From: Terriglobia bacterium
GTDB taxonomy: Bacteria; Acidobacteriota; Polarisedimenticolia; Polarisedimenticolales; JAIQFR01
NCBI GenBank assembly: GCA_020073205.1
Contig: JAIQFR010000015.1
Coordinates: 1-61,463 of the forward strand
Direction of reading: 5' to 3'
DNA length: 61,463 nucleotides
Every line of letters begins with the position of its first letter. Position 1 is the stretch's first letter. A program made the position numbers and the translations under genes. A model generated the notes under the pieces. It did no database searches, had not been told where the DNA came from, and saw only the letters and a program-made list of their open reading frames with translations. Shown here one piece after another: positions 36,320-45,237 of this stretch.

Positions 36320-37923
36320 CGATCCGGCGACGCCCCGGGCTGGCGCTCCTCCCCGCCGCGGTCCTCTTTCTGTCCGCGCCGGCGCCGGCATCGGACGTGC
36401 CGGACTCGACGTCCCGCATCAGCTACGTCACCAGCTCGTCGGTCTACGTGACGGAGGGCTCCCTAAGCGGGGTCGCCGTGGGAGACCGGCTGGACGTCGT
36501 TCGCGGCGACCAGGTCGTCGCCGAGATCCAGGTCGTCGAGGTCTCGCCGAGCCGCGCCCGGTGCGCCCGAGTCAGCGCCGGCTCCAATCTCTCCGCGGGA
36601 GACGAGGTTCGGAAAGCCGCCGCCGACCCGCCGCCGTCCCCTTCCGGCGCGCAGCCGTCACCCGCGGACCCGCCGCCGGCCCAAGTGCCCTACAAGCCCA
36701 GAGTGGATTGGTGGAGGGCGGCCGGGCTCCGCGGCCGCGTGGGGCTCCGGTTCCTCGACGTCAGCGCGGTCGACGGCTCCGGCGGGTACCGGCAGCCCGC
36801 GCTCGACCTCAGGCTCGACGGCTCGCAAGTCGGAGGAGCCCCGATCGACCTCGACGTGGACGTCCGCGCCCAGCGGACGACGAGGAGCTTCGTGAGCGGA
36901 AGCTCGGAGACCGAGACGCGCGATCGGATCTACCGCCTGTCCGTCGGGTACCGGCGCCGCGACGAGCCGCTGCGGTTCACCCTGGGACGTCAGTTCTCGC
37001 CGTCGCTGGCGGTCGTCAGCCTGTTCGACGGCCTCGTCGCCGAGTACCGCAAGGAGCACTGGGCGACCGGCATCTTCACGGGAACCCAGCCCGATCCGCT
37101 CACCTACGGGTACTCCTCGGACGTGCGAGAGTACGGCGCCTACTACGAGGTCGGGAGCGGCATGGGCACCGCTCGCCGGTGGGCGTTCACGACGGGAGCC
37201 GTGGACTCGTCCGACCACGGGAACATCGACCGCGACTTCGTCTTCCTCCAGGGCCGGTACGACGGCGCCCGTGTCTCCGCGTACGCCACCGAGGAAACCG
37301 ACGTGAATCGCGGGTGGAAGAAGACGGCGGAGGGGGACACGCTGACCCTCACGAGCGCCTTCGTCAGCCTCAGCTGGCGCGTCGCCGACGATCTCACGGT
37401 GCAGGGTGGGTTCGACGGCCGGAGGAGCGTCCGGCTCTACCGCGACTCGATCACGCCCGAGACCGAGTTCGACGACCGGACGCGGCGCGGCTCCTGGATC
37501 GGTGCCGACGGCAAGGTGGGTACCCACGTGAGCTACGGGTTCGAGGGTCGGCGAAGCATCGGCGGCGTGGACGGCCAGGCCGGCTCGACCACGCTCCGGG
37601 CGGGGGTGCACGGGCTGGGACGCCCGGCCTTCGCCGTCCAGGCGCGCAGCACGCGGTACACCAGCGACGTCGTCGAGGGCTGGCTGCACTCGGTGTCGGC
37701 ATCGGCCGACCTCACGTCCTGGTCGCGTCTCGAGGTCCACGGCGGGACCCGGATCGAGACGGTTCGCTTCTCTCCGATCCCGAGCGGCAGGCTGAGCTGG
37801 TACGGCCTGGACTGGGACGCCGTCCTCGCGCGGCGGATCGTGCTCACGGTATCCGCCGAGCAGAACCAGGGGGCATCCGAAGGGACCCGCCAGGTGTACA
37901 CCACCGTCTCGTACCGTTTCTGA
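36316..37923 (+). CDS. Outer-membrane beta-barrel protein coupled to multiheme cytochromes
   Basis: A 535-residue protein with a signal peptide (to about residue 25), a small SH3-like beta domain (about 30-105: VAVGDRLDVVRGDQVVAEIQV), a Pro/Ser-rich linker, and a C-terminal domain of alternating amphipathic strands ending in aromatic YRF, the usual outer-membrane insertion signal. The ATG overlaps the TGA of the 25-heme cytochrome, so the two are translationally coupled. By analogy with porin-cytochrome complexes (MtrB/PioB-like logic) it may sheath a cytochrome across the outer membrane. It has no recognisable sequence similarity to MtrB that I can see, so the role is inferred from context. 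Confidence 0.75.
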   Translation: MTIRRRPGLALLPAAVLFLSAPAPASDVPDSTSRISYVTSSSVYVTEGSLSGVAVGDRLDVVRGDQVVAEIQVVEVSPSRARCARVSAGSNLSAGDEVRKAAADPPPSPSGAQPSPADPPPAQVPYKPRVDWWRAAGLRGRVGLRFLDVSAVDGSGGYRQPALDLRLDGSQVGGAPIDLDVDVRAQRTTRSFVSGSSETETRDRIYRLSVGYRRRDEPLRFTLGRQFSPSLAVVSLFDGLVAEYRKEHWATGIFTGTQPDPLTYGYSSDVREYGAYYEVGSGMGTARRWAFTTGAVDSSDHGNIDRDFVFLQGRYDGARVSAYATEETDVNRGWKKTAEGDTLTLTSAFVSLSWRVADDLTVQGGFDGRRSVRLYRDSITPETEFDDRTRRGSWIGADGKVGTHVSYGFEGRRSIGGVDGQAGSTTLRAGVHGLGRPAFAVQARSTRYTSDVVEGWLHSVSASADLTSWSRLEVHGGTRIETVRFSPIPSGRLSWYGLDWDAVLARRIVLTVSAEQNQGASEGTRQVYTTVSYRF

Positions 37924-38064
37924 TCGACAGCGCGCAGCGTTCGGAGCGCACGCGAGGGAGCGTGACGGCCGCTTCTCGCTGCTCTATCATCCCCCGGCCG
38001 GGATCCGCGCGCCGGAGCCTTCTCCCGCGCCGAGTGCGGACCGGCGAGGCAGTTGGAGCATCGA

Positions 38065-40425
38065 ATGACGGTGTACGCGCGGAAGATCCTGGTGGGATGC
38101 GCGCTCGTCGCCGCCTCGCCTTGGATCGGCGGGTGCGGCCGGACGCCGGCCCCTTCCGAGCTTTCGGTCATCCTGGTCACGCTCGACACCACGCGGGCGG
38201 ATCGCATCGGAGCGTTCGGCGGCACCGCGGTGCCCACGCCGAATCTCGACGCGGTCGCGCACGAGGGAACGATCTTCGAGCAGGCGATCAGCCAGGTTCC
38301 CCTGACGCTCCCCTCCCACGCCTCGCTGCTGACCGCCCGCTACCCTTCGTCCCACGGCGTCCACCACAACGGCCTGTACCGCTTGCGGGAGTCGGAGACG
38401 ACCCTCGCCACGCGCCTGCACTCGGCGGGGTTCGAGACGGCGGCGTTCGTCGCTGCCTACGTCCTGAATCGGGGGTTCGGGATCGAGCAGGGCTTCGACA
38501 CCTATGACGACGTGGACGTCAACCGTTTTCGAGGGGGCGAGGACCAGCTCTACGAGGCCGAGCGCACCGCGGACCAGGTCAACGCGCGCGTCTTCGACTG
38601 GCTCGGCCGGCGGCGGCCCGGGCGCTTCTTCCTCTGGGTGCACTACTACGATCCCCACGAGCCATACCGACCGCCCGAGACGCCGGGACGGACGCTCGAG
38701 GGCGCGGGCTACGACCGTGAGATCTCGTACGTGGACGCCTGCTTCGGGGATCTCGTGACGCGGCTCAGGAGCGGCGGACTCCTCGACCGGTCGGTGCTGG
38801 TCGTCGTCGGCGATCACGGCGAGAGCCTCGGGGAGCATGGCGAGGACACCCACGGCTTCTTCCTCTACGACGCCACGCTCCACGTCCCCTTCATCCTCCG
38901 CGCTCCCGGGCTCGTCCCCCGCGGCCTCAAGGTCGGCGGCCCCGTCGAGCTCGTCGACATCGCGCCGACGATCCTCGACCTCCTTGGGCAGCCGCCTCTC
39001 GAGAAGGCTCAGGGCAAGAGCCTGAGGCCGCGGATCGAGGGAGCCGACGACGGGCGCCTGGCCGTCGCCCACGCGGAGACGCTGATGCCCCGCCTCGAAT
39101 ACGGCCTGGCGGCCCTGCACATGATCCGCGACCTCCGGTACAAGTACGTCGAGGCCCCGCGACCCGAGCTGTACGACCTGAGGGGCGATCCCGGCGAGCG
39201 GCACGATCTCGCCGCGGGCGACCCGGACCGTGCCCACGAGATGGCCGCTCTGCTCTCGAGGTGGGAGGGCAGCACCACGGACGACTCGGCGGCCGCAGGC
39301 TCCCGCCGCACCCTCACCCGCGAGGAGGAGGAGCGGCTCAAGAGCCTCGGCTACCTGGGCGGCGATTTCTTCAAGACCGGCTCCGCCGCGCCGGGAGGGC
39401 TCGCCGACCCGAAGGACCGTATCGACGAGATCCGGCGCGTGCACGCCTCGCGCGAGCGGTTCAGCAAGGGGGACGCCGCCGGCGCGCTTTCCGCCGCCGA
39501 CGAGATCCTCCGCGAGAACCCCAGGAGCCAGGAGGCGCGGAACACCCGAATCCTCGCCTTGATCCAGCTCGAGCGGTATCCCGAGGCCGAGAAGGAGGCG
39601 CTCGCGGCCCTCGCCGCGGCGGAGGCCGATCGAGACAACACCTCGGTGCTCGCCGAGAAGGCCCGTTCGATGCTGGCCAGCGCGTACCGGCTGGAGGGCA
39701 AGCTCCCCGAGGCGGAGGAGCTCTACCGCCATCTCCTCAAGGACGACCCCCGCAGGAGCCTGATCGCGGTGGATTTCGCCGGCCTCCTGGGCGAGACGGG
39801 GCGCGGGGCGGAAGGACTGAAGGTCCTCCGGGACGTGCTGGCCCGCGACCCGCGGAACGGGATGGCCATCGCCGCTCGATTCGAGATCGAGTCGCGCCAG
39901 GGCGACCGGCAGGCCGCGCTCAGGAGCGCCGCTGCGCTCGCGGACGCGCGAGCGGGAGATGCCGCGACGCTGGTGGATGCGGGACTCCTCCTCCTCGAGG
40001 CGGGCCAGCCGGCGCGCGCCGCGACCTGTTTCGAGGTGGCGCAGGGGCAGAACGTCCGGCCGGATCCCGAGCTCTTCGGCCAGATCGGCGCGGCCCGGAT
40101 GGCGGCAGGCCAGGTCGACGAGGCCAAGAAAGCCTTCCTCGCCATGGGGCAGGCCCGACCGGCCGACCCTCGCCCGCACTACTATCTCGGCATGATCGCC
40201 CTCCAGTCGGGAGACGAGGCGGGCGCGAGGGCCAGCTTCGGGCGCTCGCTCGAGCTTGCACCGAGCTTCACCGCCCCTCTCGTGACCTACGCGCGCTACC
40301 TCGCGTCACGCGGGGCTCGCGCCGAGGCCCTCCGGACCCTCGAGGACGCGCTTCGCCGGAACCCGAGCGACGCGGACGCGCGCAAGGCGCTCGAGACCGT
40401 CCGCGGCGCGTCTCCGGGCCGATGA
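38065..40425 (+). CDS. Sulfatase-like (alkaline phosphatase superfamily) lipoprotein with TPR domain
   Basis: A 786-residue predicted lipoprotein (lipobox IGGC, Cys24). An alkaline-phosphatase-superfamily hydrolase domain (about 34-400) is followed by TPR-type repeats (450-780). Metal residues are visible in TLDTTRAD and GDHGESLGEHG. Where sulfatases have C/S-x-P-S-R the sequence reads T81-L-P-S-H85, so no formylglycine can form. Thr is probably the nucleophile, as in LTA-synthase-like phosphotransferases. Action on phosphate or phosphonate esters is therefore more likely than on sulfate. ATG at 38065 with GGAG upstream is preferred over a TTG 12 bp earlier. It overlaps the next gene by ATGA. 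Confidence 0.85.
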   Translation: MTVYARKILVGCALVAASPWIGGCGRTPAPSELSVILVTLDTTRADRIGAFGGTAVPTPNLDAVAHEGTIFEQAISQVPLTLPSHASLLTARYPSSHGVHHNGLYRLRESETTLATRLHSAGFETAAFVAAYVLNRGFGIEQGFDTYDDVDVNRFRGGEDQLYEAERTADQVNARVFDWLGRRRPGRFFLWVHYYDPHEPYRPPETPGRTLEGAGYDREISYVDACFGDLVTRLRSGGLLDRSVLVVVGDHGESLGEHGEDTHGFFLYDATLHVPFILRAPGLVPRGLKVGGPVELVDIAPTILDLLGQPPLEKAQGKSLRPRIEGADDGRLAVAHAETLMPRLEYGLAALHMIRDLRYKYVEAPRPELYDLRGDPGERHDLAAGDPDRAHEMAALLSRWEGSTTDDSAAAGSRRTLTREEEERLKSLGYLGGDFFKTGSAAPGGLADPKDRIDEIRRVHASRERFSKGDAAGALSAADEILRENPRSQEARNTRILALIQLERYPEAEKEALAALAAAEADRDNTSVLAEKARSMLASAYRLEGKLPEAEELYRHLLKDDPRRSLIAVDFAGLLGETGRGAEGLKVLRDVLARDPRNGMAIAARFEIESRQGDRQAALRSAAALADARAGDAATLVDAGLLLLEAGQPARAATCFEVAQGQNVRPDPELFGQIGAARMAAGQVDEAKKAFLAMGQARPADPRPHYYLGMIALQSGDEAGARASFGRSLELAPSFTAPLVTYARYLASRGARAEALRTLEDALRRNPSDADARKALETVRGASPGR

Positions 40426-42749
40426 GCGAAGGGAGCCGCCTCCGCGCTCCCCTGGTCCCGTTCTCGCTCCTGTGCTTCTCGGCGGGAGCCCTCGCGCTCG
40501 CGAATCAGGTCCTGCTCCTCCGCGAGCTCTTGGTCAGCCTCCAGGGGGACGAGACCGCCGTCGGACTGGGGCTCGGATCGTGGCTCGGCGGGATCGCCCT
40601 CGGCGCCGCCGCCGCGCGCCGGGCCGCCAGAAGGCGCCCGGCGCTCGTGGCGATGGCCGGCCTGGCCCTGCTCGCCGCCGCCGGCGTCGCGGAGATCCTG
40701 GTCGCCCGCACGGCTCGGCTCGCGCTCCCGGTGCCGCCCGGCGAGGTCCCGGCGCTCGGAGCCTCGCTCGTGCTGTCGATCGCGGCGATGGCCCTTCCCG
40801 GGGCGCTCGTCGGGCTCACGTTCACCGCGCTCGCCGCGACGGCCTCGGCCGCGGGGATCGCGGGCGGCAAGGGGATCGCCCGTCTCTACGTTTTCGAAGC
40901 GGCCGGATCCCTCGCGGCGGGCCTCGCGGTCACCTTCGTCCTGATCCCGCTGGCGGCGCCGCTCCACGCCGCGGCGATCGCCGGCGCGCTCGCGCTCGCA
41001 CTGGCCGTCCCCGCGGCCAGGGCCGGCTCGATTCCGGGGCGCGCCGTGCTCCCGCTCCTCGCGCTCGCCCTGGCGCTGCTGGCGCTCTCGCCCGTCTCGT
41101 CGCGGCTCGAGGAGGCGACGGAGCGCGCGCGTTTCGGCGGCTTCGTCCCCGGGATGGCGCTCGTCGCTTGGCTCGACACCCCGTACCAGCAGGTCGCGAT
41201 CGCCGGTGACGGTGTGCGGCATCTGTACGAGGGGGGACAGTACGTCGGGTCGTTCCCCGATCCCGAGGAGCAGGAAATCCAAACGCACGCCGCCGCGTGT
41301 CTCGCCCCCGGGCCCGGCCGGGTGCTGGCGGTGGGACGACTGCCGCTCGGCGGTCTCCGACACCTCCTCCACCACCCGGTGGAGCGCGTGGACCTCGTCG
41401 AGATGGACGGGCGGGCCTTCGACTTCGTCCGGCGCTTTCTCCCGCCGGAGGACGACGCCGCGCTACGCGACCCCCGCGTCCGAATCGTGATCGACGACCC
41501 GCGCGCGTTCCTCGCCGGCGGCGGCGAGCCGTACGGCCTGATCCTCGTGCAGCAGCCGGATCCCGTGACCCTGCTCCTCGCCCGCCTCTCGACCGCGGAG
41601 TTCTTCCGGCTGGCCGCATCCCGGCTCGCCCCCGACGGCGTGTTCGCCACGAGGCTCCGCACGGCCCCCAACGTCGTCACCGGAGAGACGGCGGCGCTCG
41701 GCGGGTCGGTCTACCGCGCGCTGCGCGAGGCCTTCCCCGTGGTGGCCGCCGCGCCGGGGCCCGACGGCTTCCTGATCGCGGGATTCCGCTCCGACGTGGT
41801 CACGCTCGATCCCGAGGTGCTCTCCGCGCGTTTTCTCGAGAGAAAGATCGCTTCAAGAGTCGTCGTGCCGGAGACGTTCGGGCTGATGTTCCCCCCCGAG
41901 CGCGTGGCGGCCCAGGAGCGCGCGCTGCTCCTCGCGGCCGCGCGCCTCCCCGCAAGCCGGGACGAGCGCCCCGTGTCGTTCCTCCACGCGCTCGCCTTGA
42001 GGCAGAGGATCGCAGGGAGCGCGTTGGCGTCCTGGCTCCCCGGAGGCGGGAGGACGGGCACGTCCTGGCCCGCGCTCCTCGCCTCGATCCCGTCGCTCGC
42101 CGTCCTCCTGCTCGCCGCTGCACGGTGGACGCGTGGAAGGCCACTCGTGGGACTCGCCGCGCTGCACGCGGTGACCCTGACCGGTGCCGCGGGCATGGCG
42201 TGGAGCCTCGTGCTGCTGTTCGCGTTCCAGACTCGCGTGGGCGCGCTCTACGGGCAGCTCGGCTGGCTGACGGCGGCGTTCATGGCCGGCCTCGCGATCG
42301 GCGGGTGGGCGGCTCGCGGCGCCGCGGAGGCGGGGCCCGAAGAGTCGGACCGCTGGCTCCTCCTCGCGAGCGGCGTCGCCCTGACGTTCGCGGTCGCGCT
42401 GCCGGCGGCGCTGCACGGAATCGCAACCCTGGCAGGGTCACGATGGGCCGCGGCGACTCCTCTGGGCGCGTTGCTGCTCCTCTCCGGGGTCGCGACCGGG
42501 ACCGTGTTTCCGAGCGGCGCCGGAGCGCTGCTCTGCCGGGGAGAGGACGCCCGCGACGCGGCTGGCCGGGTCGAGGCGGCGGACCACGCGGGCGCCGCGA
42601 TCGCGGCGCTGACGGTCGCCGTCCTGATCGTCCCCACCCTCGGGCTCCGCGGCACCTGTCTCGGGCTCGCCGCGCTTCTGGGAGTCTCCGCTGCGACGGT
42701 CCTGATCGCGATGGCTCCTTCGAGGCGCGGCGCCGCGCCCCCACGCTAG
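40422..42749 (+). CDS. Membrane-embedded spermidine-synthase-like protein
   Basis: A 775-residue protein with about seven membrane helices at the N-terminus (residues 1-225), a central methyltransferase-like domain (about 240-500) resembling spermidine synthase, and about six further helices (540-770). The central domain keeps HHPVERVDLVEMD, but the glycine-rich SAM loop is degraded to AVGRLPLGG, and the catalytic Asp region reads ILVQQPDP instead of the usual D-S-D-P type. Polyamine synthesis is therefore doubtful; a transport or sensing role is possible. The start codon overlaps the stop of the sulfatase-like gene, and its 3' end overlaps the convergent FRG gene by 4 bp. Confidence 0.8.
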   Translation: MSEGSRLRAPLVPFSLLCFSAGALALANQVLLLRELLVSLQGDETAVGLGLGSWLGGIALGAAAARRAARRRPALVAMAGLALLAAAGVAEILVARTARLALPVPPGEVPALGASLVLSIAAMALPGALVGLTFTALAATASAAGIAGGKGIARLYVFEAAGSLAAGLAVTFVLIPLAAPLHAAAIAGALALALAVPAARAGSIPGRAVLPLLALALALLALSPVSSRLEEATERARFGGFVPGMALVAWLDTPYQQVAIAGDGVRHLYEGGQYVGSFPDPEEQEIQTHAAACLAPGPGRVLAVGRLPLGGLRHLLHHPVERVDLVEMDGRAFDFVRRFLPPEDDAALRDPRVRIVIDDPRAFLAGGGEPYGLILVQQPDPVTLLLARLSTAEFFRLAASRLAPDGVFATRLRTAPNVVTGETAALGGSVYRALREAFPVVAAAPGPDGFLIAGFRSDVVTLDPEVLSARFLERKIASRVVVPETFGLMFPPERVAAQERALLLAAARLPASRDERPVSFLHALALRQRIAGSALASWLPGGGRTGTSWPALLASIPSLAVLLLAAARWTRGRPLVGLAALHAVTLTGAAGMAWSLVLLFAFQTRVGALYGQLGWLTAAFMAGLAIGGWAARGAAEAGPEESDRWLLLASGVALTFAVALPAALHGIATLAGSRWAAATPLGALLLLSGVATGTVFPSGAGALLCRGEDARDAAGRVEAADHAGAAIAALTVAVLIVPTLGLRGTCLGLAALLGVSAATVLIAMAPSRRGAAPPR

Positions 42750-43543
42750 GCTCGCGGCTCCCGCGGCGGGGTGTAGTAGCGCTTCAGCCAGCGGGAGAGG
42801 CCGTCGAGGCCAGGGAACAGCACCCGCTCGGTAATGTTCGCCTGGTCCAGCTTGTCCCGGACCTCCCACTTGAGCCCCGCCGGCACGACGATCCGCCGGC
42901 AGAGGCCGGGTCGCTCGGCGAGCCACCGGTCGAGCCGGATCGACGGCTCCGAGATGAGGGAGAAGAGCGCGAACTGGTTGACGATCCGGTCGTCGAGCGA
43001 CGGCGGCTCGAGGAAGAGCACGAACGGCTCCTTGGAGAGCGCGTCGAACGACTCGAGGGTCGGCGCCACCCGGTGGAGCATCTCGGCGGTGAACACGTTC
43101 GACCCCTCGCGCTCCAGCACGTCCCGGAGCGGCGTGGGAAGCCGCTGGTGGATGCGGAGGTAGTCGATGCACCAGAGCACGCCGTCGACGTCGTAGCGGT
43201 CGGTGTCCTCGGTGGCGAAGTGGAGCGCCACGTGCGGCGAAAACGACCAGTCGAGGAGGCGCGTGGGCAGGCCGTGATGCTGCCCGAGCGCGAGCCAGTT
43301 CCAGACCGAGTCGCCGGGCACCGCGTCTCGGTGGGCGTACTTGCGGAAGTTGCGGAGGAGGTGCCCCTCCTGCCGGTTCGGCGCGCCGCCGAGCTTCAGG
43401 AGGCCCGACTTCAAGTCGGCCCTCGAATCGGCCCCGCCGCGGAACGCGAGGGGCGAGCGGAAACGCCCCAGCGCTTCCTGCCAGGATTCCGCGAAGAGGA
43501 GGTCTTGTAGCTCTCCCCAGGTCCGAACCACGATCTCGTCCAT
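42746..43543 (-). CDS. FRG-domain protein
   Basis: A 265-residue cytosolic protein with the FRG domain, named for its Phe-Arg-Gly motif. LAFRGGAD lies at about residues 30-37, LKSGLLK, an HLLRNFRKYAH helix, and the signature LALGQHHGLPTRLLDWSFSPHVALHFA lie at about 85-115. The biochemical activity of FRG domains is unknown; they occur alone, in prophages and near defence genes. No defence or phage gene is seen nearby, so no role is assigned. The ATG at 43543 follows GGGGGGA. It is divergent from the glycosyltransferase-like gene. Confidence 0.85.
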   Translation of the reverse strand: MDEIVVRTWGELQDLLFAESWQEALGRFRSPLAFRGGADSRADLKSGLLKLGGAPNRQEGHLLRNFRKYAHRDAVPGDSVWNWLALGQHHGLPTRLLDWSFSPHVALHFATEDTDRYDVDGVLWCIDYLRIHQRLPTPLRDVLEREGSNVFTAEMLHRVAPTLESFDALSKEPFVLFLEPPSLDDRIVNQFALFSLISEPSIRLDRWLAERPGLCRRIVVPAGLKWEVRDKLDQANITERVLFPGLDGLSRWLKRYYTPPREPRA

Positions 43544-43644
43544 GATCGTCCCCCCGGCACAGGTTACACCTGGGCTGCCGGGACGCCGCTTCCGGCATGG
43601 CGGGGAACACGTCGCCGCGGAGGCGAGCGCGGTCGGTCCGGCGG

Positions 43645-43652
43645 AATATACT
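43645..43652 (+). promoter_or_regulatory. Probable -10 element for the gene at 43703
   Basis: TATACT at 43647-43652 is one base from consensus in an otherwise very GC-rich spacer; read on the other strand the overlapping TATATT could serve the divergent FRG gene. No matching -35 hexamer is evident on either strand. Confidence 0.3.
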
Positions 43653-43702
43653 CCCTTCTTCCTGCGCCTCCTGGCTTCCGACCACGGAGAGGAGAAGGGA
43701 AG

Positions 43703-45223
43703 ATGTCGCAGGGCCGCGATCCGAGCGAGGCGCCCCGACGGGCGGCAGTTCTCGCGCCGGACTCCTCCGCCGCGACTCCTTGGAGCGGACCGTGGCGAAT
43801 CGCTATCGGGCTGGCCCTGGTCGCGGCCGGAGGTTTGCTCGCGCTGGCGGCGCGAGGCGACCTGTGGCTCGACGAGGTGTGGAGCATCGACCGGGTGGGC
43901 CAGGTCCGCTCGCCGCTCGAGATCTTCCTCCAGAGGCACGACAACAATCACCTGCTTTACTCGCTCCTGCTCTACGCGCTTCGGCCGATCGGGAGCGACT
44001 TCGTCTATCGGCTCCCCGCGGTCTTCGGCGGCTTGGCCTCCGTCGCCCTCGGCGCCGCGATCGTCGCCCGCACCGGAGGGGTGCGGGACGGATCGCCGCG
44101 AGCGCGCGCCCTCCTCGCGGCGATCTTTCTCGGCACCTCGTACCTCCTGGTCTCGTGCGGATCGGAAGCTCGCGGCTACGGTCTCGCGCTGGGGTTCTCC
44201 CTGCTCGCCTTCTTCGCTGCGGTGCGCGGCGATCTCGGCCCCCGGAGCCGCTGGGCGCTGATCTACGGGGCGGCGGTGACCCTGGCGCTCCTTGCGAACG
44301 CGACGGCCGTTCACATTCCCGCCGGGGTCGCGGCCTGGTCGGCCGTCCGTTGGGCGCGCCGCGGGCCGCGCGGTCTCGCGCTTCTCGTTGCGGCGGTCCG
44401 CTGGCACGCGTTACCCGCCGCCGCGGCCGCTCTCCTCTACTTCGGTTTCCTTCGCGGCATCGTCATCGGCGGGGCGCCGGCGGAGAACGTCCTGCCCGTC
44501 GTGGGTCGTACCGTGGCCTACACCTGCGGCCTTCCGATCGGCCTCGGCACGGGGTTTCTCCTGACCGTGGGTTGCGCGGTCCTAGCCGCCGGCATCGGCC
44601 GCCTCTTCGCTCGAGGTGACGACCTGGGGGTCTTATACCTGACCGCGATCCTCGTCTCACCGATCTGCGTGCTGGGATTCAGCGCCAACGAGCAGGTCTT
44701 CGAGCGCCATTTCGAGGTCAGTGCGGCGCTGGGACTCCTGCTTGTCGCGGGGATGCTGGGGGCCCTAGCCGCCCGCGGCCTCCCCGGGACGCTCGCCGCG
44801 ACGACCCTCGCCGCGCTCTTCGTGTATGGGAATGCGGGGCGCCTGGAGCGGCTGCTCGAGGACGGCCGTGGCCGGTACAGCGCCGCGCTGACCCACATCC
44901 TGGCGACGGGTCCCGGCGGTCGCGTCGTCGTCTCCGGCGACAACGACTGGCGGAACAGCGTCGTCGGGCGCTACTACGCGGCGCGGGTACCGGGAGGAGA
45001 GCGGCTCTTCTACGTTCCGCGGGAGAAATGGACCGGCGCCGGACCCGACTGGTATCTGGTCCATCGCTTCGAGGGGGAACCGGCGCCGGAGCAGCGGCTG
45101 AGCGGCCTGCCCGGCTACCGCTACGTGCTCGACGCCGACTACCCGTGCGCGCCGCTGGGGGGCTGGCGGTGGTACCTGTTCCGGCGCGTCGCGGACGTTT
45201 CGGTGAAGGACCAGAGGAAGTGA
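43703..45223 (+). CDS. GT-C (PMT/ArnT-like, family 39) membrane glycosyltransferase-like protein
   Basis: A 506-residue protein with about 10-11 membrane segments after a hydrophilic N-terminus. The first periplasmic loop has WLDEVWSID, the Asp-Glu motif of GT-C enzymes, followed by HDNNHLLYSLLLYALRPIG and FVYRLPAVFGGL, all family-39-like. The C-terminal 130 residues are soluble. It probably uses a polyprenyl-phosphate sugar donor on the outer face of the inner membrane; the acceptor is unknown. Good purine-rich ribosome site (GGAGAGGAGAAGGGAAG). Its 3' end is 14 bp from the convergent amrS end. Confidence 0.82.
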   Translation: MSQGRDPSEAPRRAAVLAPDSSAATPWSGPWRIAIGLALVAAGGLLALAARGDLWLDEVWSIDRVGQVRSPLEIFLQRHDNNHLLYSLLLYALRPIGSDFVYRLPAVFGGLASVALGAAIVARTGGVRDGSPRARALLAAIFLGTSYLLVSCGSEARGYGLALGFSLLAFFAAVRGDLGPRSRWALIYGAAVTLALLANATAVHIPAGVAAWSAVRWARRGPRGLALLVAAVRWHALPAAAAALLYFGFLRGIVIGGAPAENVLPVVGRTVAYTCGLPIGLGTGFLLTVGCAVLAAGIGRLFARGDDLGVLYLTAILVSPICVLGFSANEQVFERHFEVSAALGLLLVAGMLGALAARGLPGTLAATTLAALFVYGNAGRLERLLEDGRGRYSAALTHILATGPGGRVVVSGDNDWRNSVVGRYYAARVPGGERLFYVPREKWTGAGPDWYLVHRFEGEPAPEQRLSGLPGYRYVLDADYPCAPLGGWRWYLFRRVADVSVKDQRK

Positions 45224-45237
45224 TTGGAAACGCCCCC

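Noticed and set aside
38065-40425. Straight annotation as an arylsulfatase
   Set aside because: The position that must be Cys or Ser for formylglycine is Thr, and the motif arginine is His.
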